DNA from: JAHIYG01 sp041306075 | GTDB lineage: Archaea; Altiarchaeota; Altiarchaeia; IMC4; SCGC-AAA252-I15 | Direction of reading: 5' to 3' | Assembly (NCBI GenBank): GCA_041306075.1 | Contig: JBFYKH010000016.1 | Span: 1 to 27,226, forward strand | DNA: 27,226 bases | Part shown: positions 1 through 6,853 of the stretch, in pieces | Numbering within the stretch: the stretch's first letter is position 1 | Layout of the letters: every line of letters starts with the position of its first letter | Position numbers and translations under genes: made by a program | Notes under the pieces: generated by a model | What the model saw: only the letters and a program-made list of their open reading frames with translations | Told to the model about the DNA's origin: nothing | The model's database searches: none

Positions 1-5
1 TCTGC

Positions 6-13
6 TATTTAAA
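6..13 (+). promoter_or_regulatory. Candidate TATA box for the first gene
   Basis: The sequence TATTTAAA resembles the TATA boxes found elsewhere in the window. It lies only about 17 bases before the GTG at 27 but about 50 before the ATG at 60, so it fits neither start at the usual 26-30 base spacing. Transcription from it would begin near 36-38, which would favour the ATG at 60 with a short leader. Confidence 0.4.
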
Positions 14-26
14 CGTTTCCAGCCGC

Positions 27-1064
27 GTGATTTATTCGCGGCCGCACAATGATTGGGGGATGGGCTGGGCCAATCCGGGGGAGGTGCCGGACTTTGAGAG
101 GCGGGTGTTCGACATAAGCCGTGAGTCGATGAGGTACGGGGCTTGGCTCTGGTGGTTCTGGCTCCTCTTCTTCGACAATCCCAGGGACCCGGGGCGGCCG
201 CGGCAGCTCATGATATTATGGTCTAAGAAGAACGTGAAGTCGGTGGACTGCAACGGCAGGAGCTTCGAGTTCAGGGACAGCGGGAAGATTATCGACGAGG
301 GCATCGTCGCCGCATGGTATTTTGACGGCGAGGTTATGCACCATAACCTGCTATTGGAGAAGTGCCCGTTCACCCTGGGCGGGGGCGCTCTCTCCACGGG
401 TTCCTCCGTTCCGACGAGGTTCGTGGCGGACGGCGGGGGTTGCAGTGTGGTTATAGGCGACCGCTTCAGCTTCCGCCTAGTCGGCGACTCGGGGCACGGG
501 TTCAACAGGCCGACGTACTTCAGGGACGATGTTGTGGGGGACGTTGGCTATTCCCTGCTCAGGCACAACCGGCTCGGGCTGGAGGGGGTCGTCGACGGCG
601 CGCGGGTCGGGGGCAGCGGATACTTCCAGAGGGTCTTCGTGAATTCCCCGGTGCCGCCGTGGTACTGGGGGGTGTTCCATTTCAGGAACGGTGGAGTGCT
701 GACGTACCACAAGCCCCATATCGGAGGCATTGGCTTGAGGGGGGACATATACTTCTTCGACGGGCGGGGGATGCATGTGTTCACCGACATGGATGTGGCG
801 CGCATGGAGGGGGCGCCTCCCAGGTTCCGTGTCGAGGGCAGAAACGGGACTGAGGACATCTCCTTCGAGGTGGAGGCGTATTCCCACTCCTTCTGGGACT
901 TCAGGAGCAGGCCGCTCAGGCTGTTCAGGACGAGGCTGACGTATAACGAGTACCCGGCGAGGATAAGGGACTTGAGGCTCACCACGGGGGGCAGACTATT
1001 CGACGCCGGAAGCCTCGGCGACAACGTCGGGAACGCGGAAGACGCCAGGGGAGTCCTGCTATAG
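27..1064 (+). CDS. AttH/CrtC-like lipocalin-fold protein, function unknown
   Basis: The protein has 345 residues, no signal peptide and no clear membrane segment. It is rich in Trp, Phe, Tyr and Gly and looks all-beta. A central stretch, GSGYFQRVFVNSPVPPWYWG followed by a phenylalanine-histidine strand, resembles the core of the AttH/CrtC (hydroxyneurosporene synthase-like) double-lipocalin family, in which a G-x-GYFEH...WxWG pattern is typical; this assignment is tentative. Members are putative hydratases, isomerases or lipid-binding proteins, and no substrate can be read here. The start is uncertain: the frame is open to the left edge of the window, the first in-window candidate is GTG at 27, and ATG at 60, preceded by GGGGG, would fit the TATA-like box at 6-13 better. 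It is followed at 1112 by a separate transcription unit with its own promoter. Confidence 0.65.
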   Translation: MIYSRPHNDWGMGWANPGEVPDFERRVFDISRESMRYGAWLWWFWLLFFDNPRDPGRPRQLMILWSKKNVKSVDCNGRSFEFRDSGKIIDEGIVAAWYFDGEVMHHNLLLEKCPFTLGGGALSTGSSVPTRFVADGGGCSVVIGDRFSFRLVGDSGHGFNRPTYFRDDVVGDVGYSLLRHNRLGLEGVVDGARVGGSGYFQRVFVNSPVPPWYWGVFHFRNGGVLTYHKPHIGGIGLRGDIYFFDGRGMHVFTDMDVARMEGAPPRFRVEGRNGTEDISFEVEAYSHSFWDFRSRPLRLFRTRLTYNEYPARIRDLRLTTGGRLFDAGSLGDNVGNAEDARGVLL

Positions 1065-1077
1065 GCTGTTTGGTAGC

Positions 1078-1087
1078 GGTTTTAACC
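1078..1087 (+). promoter_or_regulatory. TATA box for ACT-hom unit
   Basis: GGTTTTAACC contains TTTTAA centred about 29 bases before the ATG at 1112, the spacing expected for a leaderless archaeal transcript. A second AT-rich stretch, CTATATAG at about 1098-1105, is too close to the start to be the TATA box. Confidence 0.5.
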
Positions 1088-1111
1088 TCCGCCGACACTA
1101 TATAGGCCACA

Positions 1112-1600
1112 ATGCGGGTCGAACTATTGCTTGAGCTGAAGGACGTGCCGGGGATGCTCGTGAAGGTCCTTGAGCCTATCTCGGCGAACGGGGGCAACAT
1201 CATCAACGTCGTCCACAGCCGCCAGAGGGGGGAGGTGAGGGTGACCGTCGCCTTCTATGTGCGCGACCAGGCGACGCTCGACCATATACTCGCGGCCTTG
1301 AAGGAGAGGAGGATAAGCTGCGGCGACGTGACCGTGGAGGGGAGGAGGTATTACAGCAAGAGGAGCCTCTCGTTCATACTTGTGGGGCACGTCATCGACA
1401 GGGACGTCCGGGACACCATCGACAGGATAAACAGGCTCGGGGTCGTCCGGGACGTGGACGTGAAGATGGAGAACCCGCGCTTGGAGTCCGCGGCGCTCCT
1501 GAGGGTGAACGTGGACGAGGACAGGGTCGGCAGGCTCGTCGAGTGCGTCCGGGAGATAGCCGGGAGGAAGCGCTTCCTGCTGATAGAGGAGGTGCTGTGA
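1112..1600 (+). CDS. ACT-domain regulatory protein
   Basis: The protein has 162 residues. The N-terminal 75 residues form a typical ACT domain (MRVELLLELKDVPGMLVKVL, then a GGNI loop), the small beta-alpha-beta fold that binds amino acids and allosterically controls amino-acid enzymes. The second half (about residues 85-162, starting at SLSFILVGHVIDRDV) is probably a second, more divergent ACT-like domain. Its TGA overlaps the ATG of the homoserine dehydrogenase gene by one base (TGATG), so the two are almost certainly co-transcribed and translationally coupled. The context suggests that it is a separately encoded regulatory subunit or sensor for homoserine dehydrogenase, with threonine as the obvious candidate ligand. 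The ligand and the physical interaction are inferred; the ACT call rests on the visible motif. Confidence 0.85.
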   Translation: MRVELLLELKDVPGMLVKVLEPISANGGNIINVVHSRQRGEVRVTVAFYVRDQATLDHILAALKERRISCGDVTVEGRRYYSKRSLSFILVGHVIDRDVRDTIDRINRLGVVRDVDVKMENPRLESAALLRVNVDEDRVGRLVECVREIAGRKRFLLIEEVL

Positions 1601-2586
1601 TGAAGTCTGCGAGGCTCGTCGTCGCCGGATACGGGAAAATCGGGAAGGCTTTCGTCTCCACGCTTCATGAGAAGGCCGGGCGCCTCAGGGACCTTGGATA
1701 CGACATCATGGTAGTCGGCGTCTGCGAGAAGGACGGCTCCGTGGTGGACGAGGGGGGGATTGACCTCGGGAGGCTCATGGACGGTAAGATTCGCTGGGGG
1801 AAGGCGAAGACCCTGGACGTGATAAGGGACGTTGAGGCCGACATCGTGTTGGAGCTGACTCCCGGGAACGTGAAGACGGGGGAGCCGGGGCTCGGCCACA
1901 TCAAGGCGGCCCTCGGGAGCGGGAAGCATGTGGTCACGTCCAACAAGAGCCCGCTCGTCCTGGATTACGCCGGGCTTGCGAGGCTGGCCCGGGAGCGTGG
2001 CGTGATGCTGAAGTTCGAGGCGACCGTGGGCGGGGCCATACCGGTCGTCAACACCTGCCTGAACGAGCTCAAGTGCAACGGCATAAGGAACGTGTACGGG
2101 ATACTCAACGGCACCACCAACTACATCCTTTCGAAGATGGCTGAGGAGGGGGTGGACTTCCAGAGCGCGCTAGCGGAGGCTCAGAGCCTCGGCCTGGCGG
2201 AGCCGGACCCGGGCTACGACATAGACGGCGTGGACACGGCCGCGAAGGTCGTGATACTCGCGAACGCCGTGATGGGAGGGAACGTGCGGCTTGGGGACAT
2301 CAGGGTCGAGGGCATATCCTCGGTCTCTGCGGAGGCTGTGGAGCTCGCCCTGGAGCACGGCTTCGTGGTGAAGCTGGTCGGCGACGTGGCCGGCAGGAGG
2401 GTGGGTCCGAGGCTTGTGCCGCAGGAGCATCCGCTCAACGTCTCCGGGAGCCTGAACGCGATACTGGTGGAGACGGACGTGGCCGGGGACATCACGTTGA
2501 CGGGGGCTGGGGCCGGGCCGAGGGAGACGTCCAGCGCCCTTTTGGGGGATGTCTTAGAGGTGCTCGACGCTGCCCTTGCAGCCTGA
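1600..2586 (+). CDS. hom: Homoserine dehydrogenase
   Basis: This enzyme reduces aspartate-4-semialdehyde to homoserine with NAD(P)H, the branch point to threonine and methionine. From the ATG at 1600 the product has 328 residues, typical of the short form that lacks a fused ACT domain. The N-terminal Rossmann motif GYGKIGKAF is followed by SNKSPL (catalytic-region Lys116), the EATVGGAIPVV signature, ILNGTTNYIL, and the family stretch AEPDPGYDIDGVDTAAK. The C-terminal GAGAGPRETSSALLGDV is also characteristic. The longer open frame beginning at 1543 would overlap the ACT gene and is rejected because MKSARLVVAGYG is the natural N-terminus. The 3' end overlaps the 3' end of the convergent metallopeptidase-like gene by 33 bases. 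Missing fusion plus the upstream ACT gene suggests that regulation is supplied in trans. Confidence 0.95.
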   Translation: MKSARLVVAGYGKIGKAFVSTLHEKAGRLRDLGYDIMVVGVCEKDGSVVDEGGIDLGRLMDGKIRWGKAKTLDVIRDVEADIVLELTPGNVKTGEPGLGHIKAALGSGKHVVTSNKSPLVLDYAGLARLARERGVMLKFEATVGGAIPVVNTCLNELKCNGIRNVYGILNGTTNYILSKMAEEGVDFQSALAEAQSLGLAEPDPGYDIDGVDTAAKVVILANAVMGGNVRLGDIRVEGISSVSAEAVELALEHGFVVKLVGDVAGRRVGPRLVPQEHPLNVSGSLNAILVETDVAGDITLTGAGAGPRETSSALLGDVLEVLDAALAA

Positions 2587-3648
2587 GACCCGGACCGTGT
2601 ATTTTGCGTCCGGCTTCAGCGCGAAGTCGGCTCCGGTCATGTATGATTCGCCAGGTTCCAGTTCGCCGCAGCCGAGCGGGTATTCGAGGCCGTCGGAGAT
2701 GAGTTCGATGAAGCCGCAGTGGACTGTGGTGTTGCCGGCGTTGGTGATTGTGACCCCCCTGCCCTTCCCGCCCTGGGATTCCGACGCCGTCAGCCTCGTC
2801 TTCAGGCAGTACGGCTCGGCTTTGGCATCGTACTTGTATATCTTGTCCTTCTGGAACGGGAGGAGGGCCGACGGTATCCCGGACGTGTAGAAGAGGTCGT
2901 CGCGGCCGTAGCGTTCCATGGCGAGCGCCTCCTGCATCGCCGGGTAGTCGGGGTAGTATCCGCTTTTGAGGAGGAACAGGTAGCGCATCCGCTCGCAGGG
3001 CCGCTCCACGTCCTTCTCCTCGAGGCCTGCGAACCCGCCGATTATGGAGTGCATCATGTTGTGGCATGCCTCGTGGACGAGTATGCCGGCCGTCATCCTG
3101 TCGTCCAGGTAGTAGTCGAGGTGGCTGTCGGACATCAAAAGCTCGCTTCCGGAGGCCATTGAGGACCCTGACGTCAGGTAGCCTATCCTGTCGACGTGGG
3201 CGCATATCATCTGGTAGTCGGTGGGGGACTTGTCCTCCACGAGCTGAAGCAGGGATATCATCTTTGGCGCCCGGTAGGAGATGTCGACCGGGACGCACAT
3301 CGAGTGGAGGTACAGGTACGATGCCGCGTAAAGGAGCGCCGCGAGGAAGGCCAATGCGAGGAGGCCTGGTATGATGCTCGGCGGCCCCTTGTCCTCGAGC
3401 GTCAAGTAGGATATGTGTTTTCCGCTCCGGGATATCCCCAGCTGTGTCTGTATGCCCTCGATTTCCGAGTTGAGGGAGCCTGTCTTCGCCTCCACCTCGG
3501 CGGCCCTCCGCCTGTATTCCTCGACGGTGGCTTCGCCGCGATTCACCCGCTTGCCGAGCGCGACTATCTCGGCCATCGAGGCCGACAGGTATTCGTCGCG
3601 CTCCCTTATCCTCCGCTGCAGGAGCCCCTCGAGGCCTGCCGTTCCCAT
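2554..3648 (-). CDS. Membrane-anchored HExxH putative metalloprotease
   Basis: The 364-residue protein has four parts. Residues 1-70 are charged and helical, probably a cytoplasmic coiled coil (MAEIVALGKRVNRGEATVEE and following). Residues 92-114 form one membrane span. Residues 120-280 hold VHEACH, an HExxH zinc-binding motif (His192, Glu193, His196), followed by several glutamates (210, 211, 215, 219) that could supply the third ligand. Residues about 290-364 look like a small Ig-like/CARDB-like beta domain (GVTITNAGNTTVHCGF). The topology places the catalytic part outside the cell. Family membership beyond zincin-like is not recognised and activity is unproven. It follows the small membrane protein gene by 31 bases on the same strand, so the two may be co-transcribed. 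A weak T-rich stretch in between could be either a terminator or a poor promoter. Confidence 0.75.
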   Translation of the reverse strand: MGTAGLEGLLQRRIRERDEYLSASMAEIVALGKRVNRGEATVEEYRRRAAEVEAKTGSLNSEIEGIQTQLGISRSGKHISYLTLEDKGPPSIIPGLLALAFLAALLYAASYLYLHSMCVPVDISYRAPKMISLLQLVEDKSPTDYQMICAHVDRIGYLTSGSSMASGSELLMSDSHLDYYLDDRMTAGILVHEACHNMMHSIIGGFAGLEEKDVERPCERMRYLFLLKSGYYPDYPAMQEALAMERYGRDDLFYTSGIPSALLPFQKDKIYKYDAKAEPYCLKTRLTASESQGGKGRGVTITNAGNTTVHCGFIELISDGLEYPLGCGELEPGESYMTGADFALKPDAKYTVRVSGCKGSVEHL

Positions 3649-3679
3649 GTCATTGATTCGGCGGGAAACAAGAAAAAGG

Positions 3680-4027
3680 CTATGTGGCGGCGAGGCATGA
3701 CGCCGGGGGGTCTAGGGTGAGCGGCTGCCGTTTCGGCGTGTAGTCCGGCAGGCGCGCCCTGAGGGTGGTGGATGTGGACGAGGACGTTGTGGAGGTCGTG
3801 GACGATGAGGTGGATGTCGTCGCCGGTTCGGCGGACGTGGTGGGCGGCTCCGCCGCCGGCGCGGCCTGGACGGTCGTTGTCGTCGTGGCCGCGGGAGGCT
3901 CGGCTGCGGCAGGCGCCTCCGAAGACGCGGACAGGGCGTATGCCGCCGACAGGATGGCAAGAAGCGTCAGGATGCCGAGGACGGTGACGCCGAGGGCGGC
4001 GGCCGCGGCTTGTCTCTTGTGTGCCAT
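3680..4027 (-). CDS. Small Ser/Thr/Pro-rich single-span membrane protein
   Basis: The protein has 115 residues. A short basic N-terminus (MAHKRQ) precedes one hydrophobic segment at about residues 8-32, which could be a signal anchor. The rest is low-complexity Ala/Pro/Thr/Ser sequence with runs such as TTTTT and TSTSSSTTSTTSSS, ending in a short ordered tail (LPDYTPKRQPLTLDPP). Such Thr-rich stalks on archaeal exported proteins are commonly O-glycosylated, which fits the glycosyltransferases around it. No function can be assigned. A TATA box (TATATATA) lies 27 bases before the ATG. The reading frame is supported by this promoter and by the N-terminal membrane segment. Because low-complexity GC-rich DNA also gives open frames on the other strand, confidence is moderate. 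Confidence 0.7.
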   Translation of the reverse strand: MAHKRQAAAAALGVTVLGILTLLAILSAAYALSASSEAPAAAEPPAATTTTTVQAAPAAEPPTTSAEPATTSTSSSTTSTTSSSTSTTLRARLPDYTPKRQPLTLDPPASCLAAT

Positions 4028-4050
4028 CTCCGGGGATTAGGGTGGGGCGT

Positions 4051-4058
4051 TATATATA
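4051..4058 (-). promoter_or_regulatory. TATA box for small Ser/Thr-rich protein
   Basis: TATATATA is centred 27 bases upstream of the ATG at 4027 on the minus strand, in the short gap after the stop codon of the preceding gene. This spacing is that of a leaderless archaeal promoter and separates this gene from the upstream glycosyltransferase pair. Confidence 0.6.
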
Positions 4059-4066
4059 GTGCGCGC

Positions 4067-4888
4067 TTACCGTTTCGCCATAACCCGCTTGGCGACCTTC
4101 ATGGCGAGGCTCCCGCCGGGGATGATGAGCCCGGCCGCGTCGGCGCCTATGTCGAATAGTTCCGGCTCGGATATGAGCTCCTTCATCTTCTGCCTGAGCG
4201 GCTTGCCGCCCGACTTGTAGGTCAGGAGGACGGCGTCGTACTCTATGGTCGCGGCCTTCCCCTTGGTCTTCCACAGGTATTCGAAGGCGTAGAGGGGCCT
4301 GAAGTAGAGGTGCAGCTTCTCGATGTTTATCTCCTCGGCGGTTATCTCGTCCGCCGACACCGGCTTCAGCATCTGCCCGATCATGTTCCTGGTCAGGTAC
4401 GATGCCTTCACCTTCGCGGGGACGACGATGTCGTCGCCCGCCATCAGCTCCTCGGTCTCCTTCAGCTGCCGCCGCGCGGACTCAGTATACTTGTGGAAGC
4501 CGCCTGGCTCGCCGGTCGCGGCGTCTATGTAAAGCTCCTTCCGCATGTCCTCGACGCATTCCTCGGTCCCGTGGAGTATGAGCCTGCCTCCCCTGACCTC
4601 GTAGGTCTTCCCGTCGAGCGCGACGGCCTTGACTTCGTCGTCCACCTTGTGCGAGTATTCCCGGAGCCGGTTGTACTCCAGGTGGGTCTTGCATGCGATG
4701 TGCCAGAACGGCTCCCACCTGCGCTCGACGTACGTGACGTCTATGTCCTCCCGCTTCGCGCCCATGATGAGGCCGGACAGCATCCCGAACGCCTTGGTCT
4801 TCAGCTCCTGCGCCTTATCCTGCGCCCCCTCCGGCGTCAGTGCGTCGTCGAGCGCGTAAATCCTCCGGTCCGAGACGTACAGTTCCAT
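4067..4888 (-). CDS. Conserved-looking cytoplasmic protein of unknown family
   Basis: The product has 273 residues. It has no signal peptide and no convincing membrane segment, although the C-terminal 30 residues (GADAAGLIIPGGSLAMKVAK) are mildly hydrophobic and could associate with a membrane. It mixes alpha and beta elements, with an aromatic patch YVERRWEPFWHIACKTHLEY near residues 53-72 and a second one (LYFRPLYAFEYLW) near residue 205. No catalytic signature was recognised. It follows the GT4 glycosyltransferase gene with a gap of only three bases, so the two are very likely one operon and may act together in envelope or glycan work; that role is inferred from context only. The next gene downstream has its own promoter. 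Confidence 0.75.
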   Translation of the reverse strand: MELYVSDRRIYALDDALTPEGAQDKAQELKTKAFGMLSGLIMGAKREDIDVTYVERRWEPFWHIACKTHLEYNRLREYSHKVDDEVKAVALDGKTYEVRGGRLILHGTEECVEDMRKELYIDAATGEPGGFHKYTESARRQLKETEELMAGDDIVVPAKVKASYLTRNMIGQMLKPVSADEITAEEINIEKLHLYFRPLYAFEYLWKTKGKAATIEYDAVLLTYKSGGKPLRQKMKELISEPELFDIGADAAGLIIPGGSLAMKVAKRVMAKR

Positions 4889-4891
4889 CGT

Positions 4892-6073
4892 CTATGCAAT
4901 CCTCCCCGCCCGCCTGGCGAGCTCGTCGACCATGGGGGCCGTTATCTTCGGCCAGTCGAACTTCTCCCTGACGAGGGCGGCCGCGGCCTCGGACCGCCCC
5001 GAGTCCACGAGCTCAGCCACGTCGGCTGCGAGCTCCGGGGTGGAGTTCGACACCTTCAGGAACTCGTGGAATCCTAGGACGTCGCGCATGCACGGGGCCT
5101 CTGTCGATGCGACCGGGAGGCCTGCGGACAGGTACTCCAGTATCATCGGCGGCGGCAGGCAGTCGCCCTGCGGCAGGGTCTCGTATATTATGAGGCCCGC
5201 GCTCGCGGCCTTCGCGTGGGACGGTATGTCCCGGCAGGGGAGCGGCCCCGGGAACCTGGCCTGGACGGATTCGAGCTGGCTTCTCATGCGCTCGTAGTTC
5301 CTGCCCTGCCCGAACACGACGAAGGTGACGTCACGCCTCTTGGCCGCGACCTTCTTGACTATGTCCCTGAGCTTAGGCTCGGATTGCATGTCGAGGGGGA
5401 AGTTGCAGAGCACCAGCTTCTCCGCTATCCCGTATTTCTCCTTGAGTTCGCCGACGAAGGCGTCCTCCACGCCGGCGGCGCAGAAGAAATCAGAGTCCAC
5501 GCCCGTGAAGGTCACGTGTATCCTGCTCGGATGGCATCCCCGCGCTATCAGCTCTAGCCGGTACTGGTTGGACGCCGCGAAGACGAGGTCGAAGAGGCGG
5601 GGGACTGTCCGCTCCAGCCGGTACGCCGCGTCGGCGGCGAACGCCGGCACCATCGCCATGGCGTAGAGCCTGGAGGCCAGTATGTCGTGGGCGCCGATGC
5701 ACAGGAAGCCGCCGCGCAAAAGCCGGGCGAAGAGGGCGGCGGGCGCGAGCATGACGTCGGCCGCGTAGACCGCGTCATAGCGCTCCTGGGCTGCGAGCCG
5801 CGCCACGTTCCAGAACGACAGGAGCGAGTACGCGAGCCGGTAGAATAGGCGCCTGAACCCCGCGGCCTCCAGAGGCAGCGGGGAATACGGCCTCAGGCTG
5901 AGTCCGCGCTCGGCTTCCGCGCGCGCGAGCTCAGCGTAGCCGAGCTCCATGGGCGCCGAGACCGTGACTTCGTGCCCCGCCGCGACGAGAGCCTCCGCGA
6001 ACTTCAGGCTTATGTGGCTCCTGGTGCACGGCTTCGGCGGATAGGGTTCCCCGCTCAGGTAGAGGACCTTCAC
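4892..6073 (-). CDS. GT4-family glycosyltransferase
   Basis: The product is 393 residues from the preferred GTG at 6073. The N-terminus VKVLYLSGEPYPPKP and the following helix-strand (FAEALVAAGHEVTV) are the start of a GT-B fold. The second half holds the GT4 nucleotide-sugar region: SHAKAASAGLIIYETLPQGD, then PPPMILEYLSAGLPVASTEA, corresponding to the family's E-x7-E-type motif region. Members transfer sugars from activated donors onto lipid-linked or protein acceptors at the cytoplasmic face of the membrane; donor and acceptor cannot be read. An ATG at 6082 is in frame, but it lies only about 17 bases from the TATA box, upstream of the predicted transcription start; the GTG at 6073 is about 26 away and fits the leaderless rule. 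It heads an operon with the unknown gene downstream and is divergent from a second glycosyltransferase gene. Confidence 0.85.
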   Translation of the reverse strand: MKVLYLSGEPYPPKPCTRSHISLKFAEALVAAGHEVTVSAPMELGYAELARAEAERGLSLRPYSPLPLEAAGFRRLFYRLAYSLLSFWNVARLAAQERYDAVYAADVMLAPAALFARLLRGGFLCIGAHDILASRLYAMAMVPAFAADAAYRLERTVPRLFDLVFAASNQYRLELIARGCHPSRIHVTFTGVDSDFFCAAGVEDAFVGELKEKYGIAEKLVLCNFPLDMQSEPKLRDIVKKVAAKRRDVTFVVFGQGRNYERMRSQLESVQARFPGPLPCRDIPSHAKAASAGLIIYETLPQGDCLPPPMILEYLSAGLPVASTEAPCMRDVLGFHEFLKVSNSTPELAADVAELVDSGRSEAAAALVREKFDWPKITAPMVDELARRAGRIA

Positions 6074-6095
6074 AGATACCATATACGCCGCTGGG

Positions 6096-6103
6096 ATTTA
6101 AAC
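6096..6103. promoter_or_regulatory. Shared bidirectional TATA box
   Basis: ATTTAAAC contains the palindrome TTTAAA (6097-6102) inside the near-symmetric GGGATTTAAACCC. Its centre is about 30 bases from the ATG at 6130 on the plus strand and about 26 from the GTG at 6073 on the minus strand. It is the only good TATA element in the 56-base gap, so both divergent glycosyltransferase genes probably use it. Confidence 0.65.
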
Positions 6104-6129
6104 CCCCTCCGCGTATTCTCTTCTGTACG

Positions 6130-6828
6130 ATGAAGCCTGTCGCGATGATTCCGACCTACAACGAGGCCGGCAATATCGGGCGTCTGGTGGAGGAGGTGCT
6201 GAGGCAGCATCCCGCCATGGAGGTCGTCGTGGTCGACGACGACAGCCCGGACGGTACCGGGAGGATTGTGGAGGCTTTGGCGGAGGATAATCCCAGGGTC
6301 CACGTCATAGTCAGGAAAGGTGTGCGGGGCAGGACGTCGGCGGGGACGGCGGGCTTCAAGTGGGCGCTCGCGAACGGCTTCGACCTCGTCGTGGAGATGG
6401 ACGCCGACTTCAGCCACGACCCGAAGTACATCCCCGCGCTCATCGAGGCTGCGTCGGAGGCGGACGTCGCGGTCGGCTCAAGGTATGCCGTGGGCGGCGG
6501 CACCGAGACGGACGCGAGGCTCCAGCACGTCCTGTCCAGGTGCGCCAACGCGTTCAACTGCCTGGTCCTAGGCCTCAGGGTGAAGGACTCGAGCGGCGGA
6601 TACAAGTGCTACAGGAGGAGGGTGCTTGCGGCCGTTGACCTGGACGGCTTCGTGTCGGAGGGCTACAGCGTGGGCGCGGAGATGCTGTACAGGTGCGTGA
6701 AGGCTGGGTTCACCCTGAAGGAGGTCCCAATCGTCTTCAAGCCGAGGGCGGCCGGGAAATCCAAGATCAACTGGAGGATAATCCTCGCTTATCCGGTTGC
6801 TATTTTAAGGTTGAGGACAATTCTATAA
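6130..6828 (+). CDS. DPM1-like polyprenol-phosphate glycosyltransferase (GT2)
   Basis: The product has 232 residues, the length of single-domain dolichyl-phosphate mannose synthases without membrane spans. It has the GT-A features in order: MIPTYNEAGNI at the N-terminus, VVVDDDSPDGTG around residues 34-44, VEMDADFSHDP with the DxD metal/nucleotide site at Asp91-Asp93, VGSRYAVGGG, and the acceptor-loop region GYKCYRRRVL. The enzyme should load a hexose (mannose in the classical case) from a nucleotide donor onto a polyprenol phosphate, giving the lipid-linked donor used by GT-C enzymes. The next gene is exactly such a GT-C candidate, 25 bases downstream, suggesting a donor-maker/user pair. The sugar is not deducible. 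The start ATG fits the shared TTTAAA box. Confidence 0.9.
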   Translation: MKPVAMIPTYNEAGNIGRLVEEVLRQHPAMEVVVVDDDSPDGTGRIVEALAEDNPRVHVIVRKGVRGRTSAGTAGFKWALANGFDLVVEMDADFSHDPKYIPALIEAASEADVAVGSRYAVGGGTETDARLQHVLSRCANAFNCLVLGLRVKDSSGGYKCYRRRVLAAVDLDGFVSEGYSVGAEMLYRCVKAGFTLKEVPIVFKPRAAGKSKINWRIILAYPVAILRLRTIL

Positions 6829-6853
6829 GAATCCGGCCGCAGGCGGCCTGGGG

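Noticed and set aside
2492..3298. Minus-strand open frame of 268 residues
   Set aside because: It lies in another frame of the HExxH gene; its Arg/Pro-rich product lacks the motifs seen in the chosen frame.
4310..5077. Plus-strand open frame of 255 residues
   Set aside because: It runs antisense across two well-supported minus-strand genes and has shadow-type composition.
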